From NAT127 sp041655035 (GTDB taxonomy: Bacteria > Pseudomonadota > Gammaproteobacteria > Pseudomonadales > Porticoccaceae), in assembly GCA_041655035.1 (NCBI GenBank), contig JBAZCN010000020.1, positions 1 through 35,025 of the forward strand: a DNA stretch of 35,025 nucleotides, given 5' to 3'. The notes under the pieces were generated by a model that saw only the letters and a program-made list of their open reading frames with translations, was not told the DNA's origin and made no database searches. Below, piece by piece: positions 9,293 through 16,458 of the stretch; position 1 is the first letter of the stretch, and every line of letters starts with the position of its first letter. The position numbers and the translations under genes are program-made.

Positions 9293-9320
9293 TGAAAACG
9301 ATAACCATTATCACTAGCAT
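9293..9320 (+). promoter_or_regulatory. Putative sigma-70 promoter overlapped by a Fur box
   Basis: TTGAAA (9293-9298) and TAGCAT (9315-9320) are separated by 16 bp. The Fur-like operator fills the -35 to -10 spacer, the geometry expected for iron-dependent repression. The -10 matches consensus at only four of six positions, so the promoter assignment is moderate. It would drive the 166-aa gene starting at 9386. Confidence 0.55.
9294..9312 (+). promoter_or_regulatory. Fur box (ferric uptake regulator operator)
   Basis: The 19-bp site GAAAACGATAACCATTATC matches the classical Fur consensus GATAATGATAATCATTATC at 16 of 19 positions by my count. All of the right arm from CATTATC is exact. In the 7-1-7 form it matches 12 of 14 specified positions. 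It lies 74 bp before the start codon of the following gene. Confidence 0.75.
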
Positions 9321-9385
9321 ACAGATCTGCCCACCCAGCGGGCACCATAAACACATTCCAGGATGAAGATGAAACAGGAGGTACC

Positions 9386-9886
9386 ATGAAATTTCTCTGT
9401 GAAAAGCACCGCGAGTTGCTCTACCAGTTCCCCAGCATCGCTCAGGCGCGCTGGGACGAGTGGATGAATCGCGGCTATGCGGCGCTTGAAAGCAGTCAGT
9501 GGTCGATAGCCATTACCCACTTCGGCTGCTGCTATGAAATCAGCGAAATGTTGCTCGAGGAGCCGAATGACAATCAGCGGATCGACAATCTGAGTGGCGT
9601 GGATCGGCTGATGCTCTCGGGACACCTGCTGGCGGAAAGCCTCGGGCGCAGCGGCAATGCCACCATGGAGCGCCACTATCTGCTGGCGGTGCATCACCAC
9701 CTCACCAAGCCTGCCCCATCGCGCTTTCAGGGCGCCTACCTCGGTCTGCGCAAGAATCTCGAAATCTCTCTGCTGATGCTCAAGCGGCACTGCCGGATGC
9801 ACGGCGAGTTCAGTGGTTTCGAGGCCTGCCTGAACCAGGCGGCACTACTGCTCAACCAAGGCAAGGGGAATTTCGCACTGCATTGA
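9386..9886 (+). CDS. Uncharacterised helical (TPR-like) protein, probably Fur-regulated
   Basis: I do not recognise the family with certainty. The 166-residue protein has no signal peptide or membrane segment, so it is probably cytosolic. It looks all-helical: residues about 24-58 (WMNRGYAALESSQWSIAITHF, continuing into GCCYEISEMLLEE) and about 70-105 resemble degenerate TPR hairpins. It is rich in Cys and His (CEKH near the N-terminus, a CC pair, a HHH run, HCRMH), which could bind metal but shows no classic motif. The ATG has an excellent AGGAGG 5 nt upstream. The Fur box at 9294-9312 predicts induction on iron starvation. It stands alone between queG and rpsT. Some Pseudomonas Fur-regulated operons carry unknown small genes with fumC and sodA; whether this is related cannot be judged here. 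Confidence 0.88.
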   Translation: MKFLCEKHRELLYQFPSIAQARWDEWMNRGYAALESSQWSIAITHFGCCYEISEMLLEEPNDNQRIDNLSGVDRLMLSGHLLAESLGRSGNATMERHYLLAVHHHLTKPAPSRFQGAYLGLRKNLEISLLMLKRHCRMHGEFSGFEACLNQAALLLNQGKGNFALH

Positions 9887-9921
9887 GACCGGCCCGCCAC
9901 CGGCGGCACTTGCAGCGGTGC

Positions 9922-9950
9922 TTGATTCACCCCGGTATAGTCTGTATAGT
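9922..9950 (+). promoter_or_regulatory. rpsT promoter
   Basis: TTGATT (9922-9927), a 17-bp spacer and TATAGT (9945-9950), followed by a GC-rich stretch GCCGCG. A GC-rich discriminator is typical of growth-rate and ppGpp-controlled ribosomal promoters. A second TATAGT at 9936-9941 has no matching -35 element. Confidence 0.75.
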
Positions 9951-9992
9951 GCCGCGTCCTAAACGTCCGTCCCTAGCTTAAGGAGCCAACCG

Positions 9993-10259
9993 GTGGCAAA
10001 CTCACCCCAAGCACGCAAGCGCGCCAAGCAAAGCGAGAAGCGCCGGCAACACAACGCCAGCCTGCGCTCCATGGTGCGCACCTACATCAAGCGCGTCCAG
10101 GCCGAAATCGCCAAAGGCGACCACGGCAATGCCCAGGCCGCTTACAACACTGCAGTGCCGGTTATCGATCGCATTGCCGACAAGGGCATCATCCACAAGA
10201 ACAAGGCCGCCCGTCACAAGAGCCGCCTGAACGCCCAGGTCAAGGCGCTGGCTGGCTAA
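9993..10259 (+). CDS. rpsT: 30S ribosomal protein S20
   Basis: A primary 16S rRNA-binding protein of the small subunit. The 88-residue, strongly basic sequence begins ANSPQARKRAKQSEKRR and ends in NKAARHKSRLNAQVKAL, both S20 hallmarks; the length is usual. Translation starts at GTG (9993) with AAGGAG 7 nt upstream. E. coli rpsT also uses a non-ATG start (UUG), which there is tied to autoregulation, so the weak start here may serve the same purpose. It has its own promoter and terminator and is therefore probably monocistronic. Confidence 0.98.
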   Translation: MANSPQARKRAKQSEKRRQHNASLRSMVRTYIKRVQAEIAKGDHGNAQAAYNTAVPVIDRIADKGIIHKNKAARHKSRLNAQVKALAG

Positions 10260-10306
10260 GCAGCCCACCGAACCCGGCCGTCTCCCTCCCCTGAGAAGCG
10301 GCCGAT

Positions 10307-10333
10307 AAAAAACCCGCCTTGCGCGGGTTTTTT
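10307..10333. terminator. Bidirectional intrinsic terminator between rpsT and yebC
   Basis: An inverted repeat (AAAAAACCCGC, loop, GCGGGTTTTTT) flanked by A and T runs. It can end rpsT on the plus strand and yebC, whose stop is about 45 bp away, on the minus strand. Confidence 0.9.
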
Positions 10334-10377
10334 CGTTGCTGGCGAGATCAGTCGCCGCGATCGATGTTCGGAGCCGC

Positions 10378-11124
10378 TCAATTCAGTGCAGCCAGCACCT
10401 CGTCGGGAATATCGGCATTGGTATAGACGTTCTGAACGTCGTCCAGATCTTCGAGATGATCGACCAGGGCGAGCACCTTTTCCGCTGCCTCCCGGTCGAG
10501 GGCGACTGTGGTCGAAGCGATCATGGTGACTTCGGCAACGTCGGCAACCAACCCGGCCGCCATCATCGCATCGCGGACCTGCGTGAACTCCTCCCAGGGA
10601 GTGAGCACATCGATGGAGCCGTCGTCATCGTTGGCGACCACGTCGTCCGCACCTGCCTCCAGCGCGGCTTCCATGACCTGCTCCTCGTCAGCGCCCGGCG
10701 CATAACTGAGCCGCCCCACCTTGCGAAACAGATAGGCCACCGAGCCGTCGGTGCCGAGGTTGCCGCCACGCTTGGCAAAGGCATGGCGGACATCGGATAC
10801 CGTGCGATTGCGGTTATCGGTCATGCACTCCACCAGCACGGCGACACCGCCGGCGCCGTAGCCCTCGTAACTGACCTCTTCATAGTTGTCGCCTTCGCCG
10901 GCGCCAACACCTCTGGCGATGGCCTTGTCGATGGTGTCGCGCTTCATGTTGACCGCAAGCGCCTTGTCGATCACCGCCCGCAGGCGAGGGCTATCTTCAG
11001 GTGGGCCGCCCTCCCGGGCGGCCACCACGATCTCACGGATCAGCTTGGTAAAGATCTTGCCCCGCTTGGCATCCTGGGCTGCCTTGCGATGCTTGATATT
11101 GGCCCATTTACTGTGACCAGCCAT
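10378..11124 (-). CDS. yebC: YebC/PmpR family protein (TACO1-like)
   Basis: A 248-residue member of the YebC/PmpR/TACO1 family. It opens with MAGHSKWANIKHRKAAQDAKRG and contains the acidic middle segment and DLDDVQNVYTNAD near the C-terminus, all diagnostic. The family has been described as DNA-binding transcriptional regulators (PmpR in Pseudomonas quinolone signalling) and, more recently, as ribosome-associated factors that help translate proline-rich stretches; which applies here cannot be told from sequence. GGAGG lies 4 nt before the ATG. It follows aspS by 39 bp and is probably co-transcribed. The ruvCAB genes that often follow yebC are not present: a terminator and the convergent rpsT come next. 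Confidence 0.96.
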   Translation of the reverse strand: MAGHSKWANIKHRKAAQDAKRGKIFTKLIREIVVAAREGGPPEDSPRLRAVIDKALAVNMKRDTIDKAIARGVGAGEGDNYEEVSYEGYGAGGVAVLVECMTDNRNRTVSDVRHAFAKRGGNLGTDGSVAYLFRKVGRLSYAPGADEEQVMEAALEAGADDVVANDDDGSIDVLTPWEEFTQVRDAMMAAGLVADVAEVTMIASTTVALDREAAEKVLALVDHLEDLDDVQNVYTNADIPDEVLAALN

Positions 11125-11163
11125 GACACCTCCATTTCATCCGGGGATACCGCCGCCCCCGGC

Positions 11164-12936
11164 CTAAACCTCGACTTTTTCACGCAGACGGATGTTCAGC
11201 TCCCGCAACTGGGCGCTGGTGACGCTTCCCGGGGCGTCGGTGAGCAGGCAGTTGGCGGATTGGGTCTTGGGGAAAGCGATCACATCGCGAATGGAATCGC
11301 GGCCCAGCATCAGCATCACCAGCCGGTCTAGACCAAAAGCGAGACCGCCGTGGGGCGGGCAGCCGTATTTCAGCGCGTCGAGCAAAAAGCCGAATTTCTC
11401 CTGGGCCTCCTCATCGCTGATCCCCAACACCTTGAAGACCTCACGCTGCATCGCCTGGGAGTGGATGCGGATGGAACCGCCGCCAAGCTCGGTGCCATTG
11501 AGCACCATGTCGTAGGCCAGTGAAAGCGCCTGCGCAGGATTTGCCGCCAGTTCCTCGGTGGTGCAGGCGGGACGGGTAAAGGGGTGGTGCATGGCCGTCA
11601 GAGAGCCGTCGTCGTTCTCCTCGAACATCGGGAAGTCCACCACCCACAGCGGAGCCCACTCCCGGGTATAGAGATTCAGATCCGCGCCCAGTTTACAGCG
11701 CAGCGCCCCCAGCGAGTCGTTGACCACCTTGGCCTTGTCGGCGCCAAAAAATACCAGATCGCCCGTAGTGGCGCCCAGCCGCTCGATGATCGCCTTGCGC
11801 GCCTCCACCGGCAGGAATTTGACGATCGGCGACTGCAGGCCGTTTTCAAGATCGCCGACATCGTTGATCTTGATATAGGCCAACCCCTTGGCACCGTAGA
11901 TACCGACGAATTGGGTGTAGGCATCGATCTGCTTGCGGGACAGCAGTTCATTGCCACCCTTGACCAGCATCGCGGCGACACGCCCCTTGCCGTCATTGGC
12001 CGGGCCCGAGAACACTTTGAAATCCACATCCTTGACCAGGTCACCGATCTCAACCAGTTCCAGCGGAATGCGCAGATCCGGCTTGTCGGAACCATAGCGC
12101 GCCATTGCTTCGGAAAACGGCATCCGCGGGAAATCGCCGAGGTCGACTCCCAGGGTAGCTGCGAACAGTTCGCGGATCATCTGCTCGGCAAGACCAGTGA
12201 TCAACGCTTCATCGGCAAAGGAGAATTCGATGTCGACCTGGGTGAATTCCGGCTGGCGGTCGGCGCGCAGGTCTTCATCACGGAAACACTTCACGATCTG
12301 GAAGTAGCGGTCGACCCCGGACACCATCAGCAATTGCTTGAACAACTGGGGCGATTGGGGCAGCGCGAAAAATTTGCCGGGGTGGGTGCGGCTCGGCACC
12401 AGATAGTCCCGGGCGCCCTCCGGCGTGGCGCGGGTCAGCATCGGGGTCTCGACATCGAGAAACCCCTGAGCGGCGAGGAAATTGCGAATCACCGTGGTGA
12501 CTTCGGAGCGAAACCGCAAACCGCGCATCATCTCGGCACGACGCAAATCCAGGTAGCGGTAGCGCAGGCGCACATCCTCACCCACCTGGATATGGTCGTC
12601 CAGTTGGAAAGGTGGCGTTTCCGAAGTGTTGAGAATGGTGATCTCGCGGCCATACACTTCGATTTCACCGGTCGCCATGTCAGGATTGACGGTGGCGGCC
12701 GTGCGGGCCCGCACCACACCCTTGATCTGCAGCACATACTCACTGCGCACCCGGTCGGCAACCGGGAAAAACTCGCCACAGTCGCTGTCGAAAACGATCT
12801 GGACGATCCCTTGCCGGTCGCGGAGGTCGACAAAAATCACTCCGCCGTGATCGCGCCGCCTGTCCACCCAGCCACACAGTGTAACTTCCTCGCCAACCGA
12901 TGATGACCGCAGATCGCCGCAATAGCCTGTACGCAT
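11164..12936 (-). CDS. aspS: Aspartyl-tRNA synthetase
   Basis: A class II synthetase charging tRNA-Asp (bacterial type). The 590-residue length is as in E. coli. An N-terminal OB-fold anticodon-binding domain (VTLCGWVDRRRDHGGVIFVDLRD) is followed by motif 2 (FRDEDLRADRQPEFTQVDIE), the bacterial GAD insertion (about 280-420) and motif 3 (GLAFGLDRLVMLMLGRDSIRD). It is the middle gene of a probable fmdB-aspS-yebC operon, 34 bp after the zinc-ribbon gene. Whether it is discriminating or also charges tRNA-Asn cannot be decided from this window. Confidence 0.98.
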   Translation of the reverse strand: MRTGYCGDLRSSSVGEEVTLCGWVDRRRDHGGVIFVDLRDRQGIVQIVFDSDCGEFFPVADRVRSEYVLQIKGVVRARTAATVNPDMATGEIEVYGREITILNTSETPPFQLDDHIQVGEDVRLRYRYLDLRRAEMMRGLRFRSEVTTVIRNFLAAQGFLDVETPMLTRATPEGARDYLVPSRTHPGKFFALPQSPQLFKQLLMVSGVDRYFQIVKCFRDEDLRADRQPEFTQVDIEFSFADEALITGLAEQMIRELFAATLGVDLGDFPRMPFSEAMARYGSDKPDLRIPLELVEIGDLVKDVDFKVFSGPANDGKGRVAAMLVKGGNELLSRKQIDAYTQFVGIYGAKGLAYIKINDVGDLENGLQSPIVKFLPVEARKAIIERLGATTGDLVFFGADKAKVVNDSLGALRCKLGADLNLYTREWAPLWVVDFPMFEENDDGSLTAMHHPFTRPACTTEELAANPAQALSLAYDMVLNGTELGGGSIRIHSQAMQREVFKVLGISDEEAQEKFGFLLDALKYGCPPHGGLAFGLDRLVMLMLGRDSIRDVIAFPKTQSANCLLTDAPGSVTSAQLRELNIRLREKVEV

Positions 12937-12970
12937 TTGATTGATTCCCGATTACTGTTGGAGTGCTGTG

Positions 12971-13261
12971 TTATCCGGCAGGGGCCGCGGCCTTGTCTGC
13001 CGACGAGGACCCGCCATCCGGTGTTTTGCCGCCGCTATCAGAGGCCGCACTCTGATCGCCTGCGAGGTTCTTCTTGTCGCCCGTCTTGAAGTCGGTTTCA
13101 TACCAGCCACTGCCGCTGAGCCGAAAGGATGGGGCCGTGAGCAGCTTCTTGAGCTCACTCTTGCTGCAGGCAGGGCAATCCACCAGCGGCGGGTCACTGA
13201 TTTTGCGCAGCGCTTCGAGCTCATGGTCACAGGCCTGGCACCGATAGGCATAGATCGGCAT
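12971..13261 (-). CDS. FmdB-type zinc-ribbon protein
   Basis: A 96-residue protein of the FmdB/CxxC_CxxC_SSSS family. The N-terminal half is a zinc ribbon (CQAC at residues 8-11 and CPAC about 20 residues later) and then the family signature SGSGWYETDF. The C-terminal 35 residues are Ser/Gly/Ala/Asp-rich and probably disordered. The family's biochemical role is unproven; the name comes from a putative regulator of formamidase. GGAGG lies 9 nt before the ATG. It is the first gene of the aspS-yebC unit, an arrangement common in proteobacteria, and a TATAAT element about 90 bp upstream probably starts the operon. Confidence 0.92.
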   Translation of the reverse strand: MPIYAYRCQACDHELEALRKISDPPLVDCPACSKSELKKLLTAPSFRLSGSGWYETDFKTGDKKNLAGDQSAASDSGGKTPDGGSSSADKAAAPAG

Positions 13262-13352
13262 GGATCACATCCTCCAAACAAAATAGATAAGCGAACAGGA
13301 TGGCCGGCTGGTGCCGGCAACAGGCACCACCACGGCCCTCAAAAAGCGGCCG

Positions 13353-13358
13353 ATTATA
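13353..13358 (-). promoter_or_regulatory. Consensus -10 element upstream of the fmdB-aspS-yebC unit
   Basis: A perfect TATAAT on the minus strand, about 92 bp before the FmdB start. At 17-18 bp upstream the candidate -35 (TGGAGG or CTGGAG) is poor, so activity may depend on other factors. Confidence 0.5.
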
Positions 13359-13402
13359 CCTCACTGTGGTGATGCCCTCCAGTGCGCCCCGAGCGAGCGG
13401 CC

Positions 13403-13451
13403 TGTCGGGTAAACACTGCCCCGGGGCGGGGCGCAGAGAGAGTGCTCGACA
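13403..13451. repeat. Nested inverted repeat in the fmdB/HU divergent spacer
   Basis: Three arms nest symmetrically: TGTCG (13403-13407) with CGACA (13447-13451), CACT (13414-13417) with AGTG (13441-13444), and GCCCC (13418-13422) with GGGGC (13428-13432). It lies upstream of both predicted promoters, so it is not in either leader. No T-run follows. The rest of the 410-bp spacer (13262-13671) holds the two promoters and an A/T-rich stretch (about 13493-13535), and no credible gene. Confidence 0.4.
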
Positions 13452-13534
13452 ACCGCAGGCTGCCGTCCTCAGCCACCATAGCGCCCGGGAAAGCATTTTT
13501 TTGCGCCAAAAGTGCTTTTTCTGCTGGTTTTTTG

Positions 13535-13563
13535 TTGCCTGATAAGAGTTGATGCTATATATA
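13535..13563 (+). promoter_or_regulatory. Putative promoter of the tailed HU gene
   Basis: TTGCCT (13535-13540), a 17-bp spacer and TATATA (13558-13563). The preceding 40 bp are T-rich, which could act as an UP-like element. It would give a leader of roughly 100 nt before the start codon at 13672. Confidence 0.5.
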
Positions 13564-13671
13564 TGGCAGCGGCTGCTCCTGTATTTCCTGATTCCACAAT
13601 AACAGGGGGGAGAATACAAGCCATCCCGGAATCCATACTCAACTCTGATCAGTTAAAAAGGGAAACCTCCT

Positions 13672-14106
13672 ATGGCAAACACAAAAACACCCGCAAAAAA
13701 GCCAGCAGCTAAAGCCCCGGCCAAAAAAGCCCCGGCCGTGAAAGCAGCAGCTCCCAAGGCTGCCGCCGCCAAAGCGCCGGCGAAAAAGGCCGCTCCAATC
13801 AGCGAGAAGTACACCAAGACCCAGATCCTCAACGAGCTGACAGAAACCACGGGGCTGACCAAGAAACAAGTCAGCGGCGTGATTGACGGCCTGACCGACA
13901 TCATCGACCGGCACATCAAGAAAAAAGGCGTGGGCGAATTCACCCTCCCCGGTCTGATCAAGATCAAAACCGTCAAGAAACCAGCCCGCAAGGCCCGCAA
14001 AGGAGTCAACCCCTTTACCGGCGAAGAGACCCTGTTCAAAGCCAAGCCGGCCAGCACCAGCGTCAAGATCCTGGCTCTCAAGAAACTCAAGGACATGGCC
14101 AACTGA
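13672..14106 (+). CDS. HU-family DNA-binding protein with histone-H1-like N-terminal tail
   Basis: A 144-residue nucleoid-type protein. Residues 1-43 are almost only Lys, Ala and Pro in PAKK/AAKAP repeats, resembling eukaryotic linker-histone tails. Residues about 45-142 form the HU/IHF fold: SEKYTKTQILNELTETTG, a central GVGEFTLPGLIKIK and the beta-arm RKGVNPFTGEE, where the Pro matches the DNA-intercalating proline of HU (usual form RxGRNPxTG). Tailed HUs are known: Deinococcus has an N-terminal extension and Mycobacterium HupB a C-terminal one. The role is probably DNA compaction or silencing. The start has only a weak GGGA site. The gene stands alone between its own promoter and a strong terminator. 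Confidence 0.93.
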   Translation: MANTKTPAKKPAAKAPAKKAPAVKAAAPKAAAAKAPAKKAAPISEKYTKTQILNELTETTGLTKKQVSGVIDGLTDIIDRHIKKKGVGEFTLPGLIKIKTVKKPARKARKGVNPFTGEETLFKAKPASTSVKILALKKLKDMAN

Positions 14107-14121
14107 CCAGCGACCGCGACG

Positions 14122-14149
14122 AAAAACCCCAGCCACGGCTGGGGTTTTT
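14122..14149. terminator. Bidirectional intrinsic terminator
   Basis: AAAAACCCCAGC, a CACG loop and GCTGGGGTTTTT form a perfect 12-bp inverted repeat including the A/T flanks. It begins 15 bp after the HU-type gene and also faces the end of the convergent HIT gene at 14173. Confidence 0.92.
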
Positions 14150-14172
14150 CGTTGGCACACCGCGGGCGGCCA

Positions 14173-14610
14173 TCAGGCGCCAGGGATGCCTACCGACCTG
14201 AACCCGCCGCCAGCCAGCATCGGCAACAGGTCCCCACGCAGTCGCGCCAGGGCTTGTTCGGCATATGCTGCCGGCGGCGCGGCCCCCCACACCGGGCGCG
14301 GCCACGCCTTGTCAGTGGTGTAGCGAGCGATATGGTGGACGTGGAGCTGCGCCACCACATTGCCAAGCGCAGCGACATTGAGCTTATCGGCGGCGAACAC
14401 GTCCATCAGCACCTCGGACAACAGACAGGATTCATCGAGTAATTGCCGGCGATCAGCGACGGGCAACTGGTACAACTCGGTTATTGCCGGGCGCTGCGGC
14501 ACCAGAATGAACCAGGGGTAATTGGCATCCCGGTTGAGCAGCAGCAGGGACAGCGGAAAACTGCCCAGGGTAATGCAGTCTTTGTCCAACTGCGGATCCA
14601 ATTCAAACAT
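14173..14610 (-). CDS. HIT-family protein
   Basis: A 145-residue histidine-triad protein, presumably a nucleotide hydrolase or transferase. The C-terminal active-site strand reads QLHVHHIARY: aligned to the H-x-H-x-H triad, the first His is Gln and the second and (catalytic) third His are kept, a form seen in many small bacterial HIT proteins. NYPWFILVPQRPAITELYQL is the conserved N-terminal segment. The frame is open upstream to 14808, but ATG 14610 is chosen because AGGAG lies 6 nt upstream and the extension has no family match. It diverges from proS. The substrate is unknown. Confidence 0.92.
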   Translation of the reverse strand: MFELDPQLDKDCITLGSFPLSLLLLNRDANYPWFILVPQRPAITELYQLPVADRRQLLDESCLLSEVLMDVFAADKLNVAALGNVVAQLHVHHIARYTTDKAWPRPVWGAAPPAAYAEQALARLRGDLLPMLAGGGFRSVGIPGA

Positions 14611-14671
14611 CAGGTTCTCCTCTCTAGGTGCCCGTCCGATCACAGGCTCGCCGGCGACCAATGGATCAGGC

Positions 14672-14700
14672 ACTATACCCGGCGTCGGCACCGACATAAA
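14672..14700 (-). promoter_or_regulatory. Possible promoter of the HIT gene with an embedded inverted repeat
   Basis: On the minus strand TTTATG (14700-14695), 17 bp, then TATAGT (14677-14672). The spacer contains GTCGG-CA-CCGAC (14684-14695), a 5+5 bp inverted repeat that could be an operator shared with the divergent proS promoter. The -35 match is poor. Confidence 0.35.
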
Positions 14701-14736
14701 ATACCCGCCCACACCCCAACCCGTGGTAGAGGAATC

Positions 14737-16458
14737 ATGCGCGCCAGTCGTTTTTTGATCGCCACCCAGAAAGAAACCCCGGCGGATGCCGAAATCATCA
14801 GCCACCAACTGATGCTGCGCTCCGGCATGATCCGCAAGCTGGCGGCCGGCCTCTACACCTGGCTGCCCCTGGGATTGCGAGTGCTGCGCAAGGTGGAGAA
14901 CATCGTCCGCGAGGAAATGGACAAATCAGGCGCCCTGGAAGTACTGATGCCGGTGGTGCAGCCCGCTGACCTCTGGGTGGAATCGCGTCGCTGGGAACAG
15001 TACGGCCCCGAACTGTTGCGCATCAGCGACCGCCACCAACGGGATTTCTGCCTCGGTCCCACTCACGAGGAAGTCATCACCGACCTGATCCGCAACGAAA
15101 TTCACAGCTACAAACAGCTGCCAGCGAATTTCTATCAGATCCAGACCAAGTTCCGCGACGAGATTCGGCCCCGCTTCGGCGTGATGCGCGCCCGCGAATT
15201 CATTATGAAGGACGCCTATTCCTTCCATCTCGGCCAGCAAAGCCTGCAGGATACCTACGACCTGATGCACCGCACCTACTGTAATATCTTCACCCGGCTG
15301 GGGCTCGATTTCCGTCCGGTGCTGGCGGATACCGGCAGTATCGGCGGCAGTTTTTCCCATGAATTCCACGTGCTCGCCGATTCCGGCGAAGACGACATCG
15401 CCTTTTCGAGCACCGGCAGTTACGCCGCCAACATCGAAAAAGCCGAAGCCGTTCCCTCTGTGCAGACCGCTCCAGAACCCACCCAGGCGCTGACTGAAGT
15501 CGCCACGCCCGATGCCGGCACTATTGCTGAAGTGTGCGCCCTGCTCGGCCTCGAACCCGCGCAGACGGTGAAAACCCTGATCGTCCGCGGCGAGCACGAC
15601 GGCAGCCTGGTGGCGCTGGTTATACGCGGCGATCACCAGCTCAATGAAATCAAGGCCGAAAAACTCGCTGGCGTGGCCGCGCCGCTGGTATTTGCCAGCG
15701 AAGCCGAGGTTCGTGCCGCGCTCGGCTGCGCGACAGGCTCCATCGGCCCGGTCAACCTGCAGATCCCGGTCATCATCGATCGCAGTGCGGCGGTGCTCGC
15801 GGATTTCACCTGTGGCGCCAATCGCGACGGCTGTCACCTCACCGGAGTCAACTGGCGGCGCGACTGCCCGCTGCCCCGCGTCGAGGATATCCGCAATGCG
15901 GTGACCGGCGACCCTAGCCCCGACGGCCATGGCAGCCTCGAAATCCGCCGCGGTATCGAGGTCGGGCACATTTTCCAGCTCGGCACCAAATACAGCGAAG
16001 CACTGGGCGCCAAAGTGCTCAACGAAGAGGGCAAGGAACAAACCATGATCATGGGCTGCTACGGTATCGGCGTCAGCCGTATCGTCGCCTCGGCCATCGA
16101 GCAGAATCACGATGCCAACGGGATCATCTGGCCCGACGCCATAGCACCGTTCCAGATCGCCATCGTGCCCGTCAATGCCCATAAATCCGATGCGGTGCGC
16201 AAGGCCTGCGATGATCTCTACGGCGACCTCAGGCGCGTCGGCTACGACGTGCTGCTGATGGATATCGAAAAAGGCCGCCTGGGCGCGATGCTCGCCGATA
16301 TCGAGCTGATGGGCATTCCCCACCGGCTGGTGGTTGGCGATCGCGGGGTCGAGGCCAATACCGTGGAATACAAAGGGCGCCGCGACCAGGCATCCACCGA
16401 TGTACCACTGACCCAGATCAACGACTTCCTGCTGGGCAAAATCCGCCCCGCAAAATGA
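14737..16458 (+). CDS. proS: Prolyl-tRNA synthetase
   Basis: A class II synthetase of the bacterial (long) type, 573 residues against 572 in E. coli. It starts MRASRFLIATQKETPADAEI and carries motif 1 (GLYTWLPLGLRVLRKVENIV), motif 2 (QTKFRDEIRPRFGVMRAREF), the INS editing domain (about residues 220-390) that removes mischarged Ala-tRNA-Pro, and motif 3 (MGCYGIGVSRIVASAIEQN) before the anticodon-binding domain. ATG 14737 follows GAGG by 4 nt; the frame is open to 14443 but the upstream part is not family-like. Its stop overlaps the start of the following lytic transglycosylase gene. Confidence 0.98.
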   Translation: MRASRFLIATQKETPADAEIISHQLMLRSGMIRKLAAGLYTWLPLGLRVLRKVENIVREEMDKSGALEVLMPVVQPADLWVESRRWEQYGPELLRISDRHQRDFCLGPTHEEVITDLIRNEIHSYKQLPANFYQIQTKFRDEIRPRFGVMRAREFIMKDAYSFHLGQQSLQDTYDLMHRTYCNIFTRLGLDFRPVLADTGSIGGSFSHEFHVLADSGEDDIAFSSTGSYAANIEKAEAVPSVQTAPEPTQALTEVATPDAGTIAEVCALLGLEPAQTVKTLIVRGEHDGSLVALVIRGDHQLNEIKAEKLAGVAAPLVFASEAEVRAALGCATGSIGPVNLQIPVIIDRSAAVLADFTCGANRDGCHLTGVNWRRDCPLPRVEDIRNAVTGDPSPDGHGSLEIRRGIEVGHIFQLGTKYSEALGAKVLNEEGKEQTMIMGCYGIGVSRIVASAIEQNHDANGIIWPDAIAPFQIAIVPVNAHKSDAVRKACDDLYGDLRRVGYDVLLMDIEKGRLGAMLADIELMGIPHRLVVGDRGVEANTVEYKGRRDQASTDVPLTQINDFLLGKIRPAK

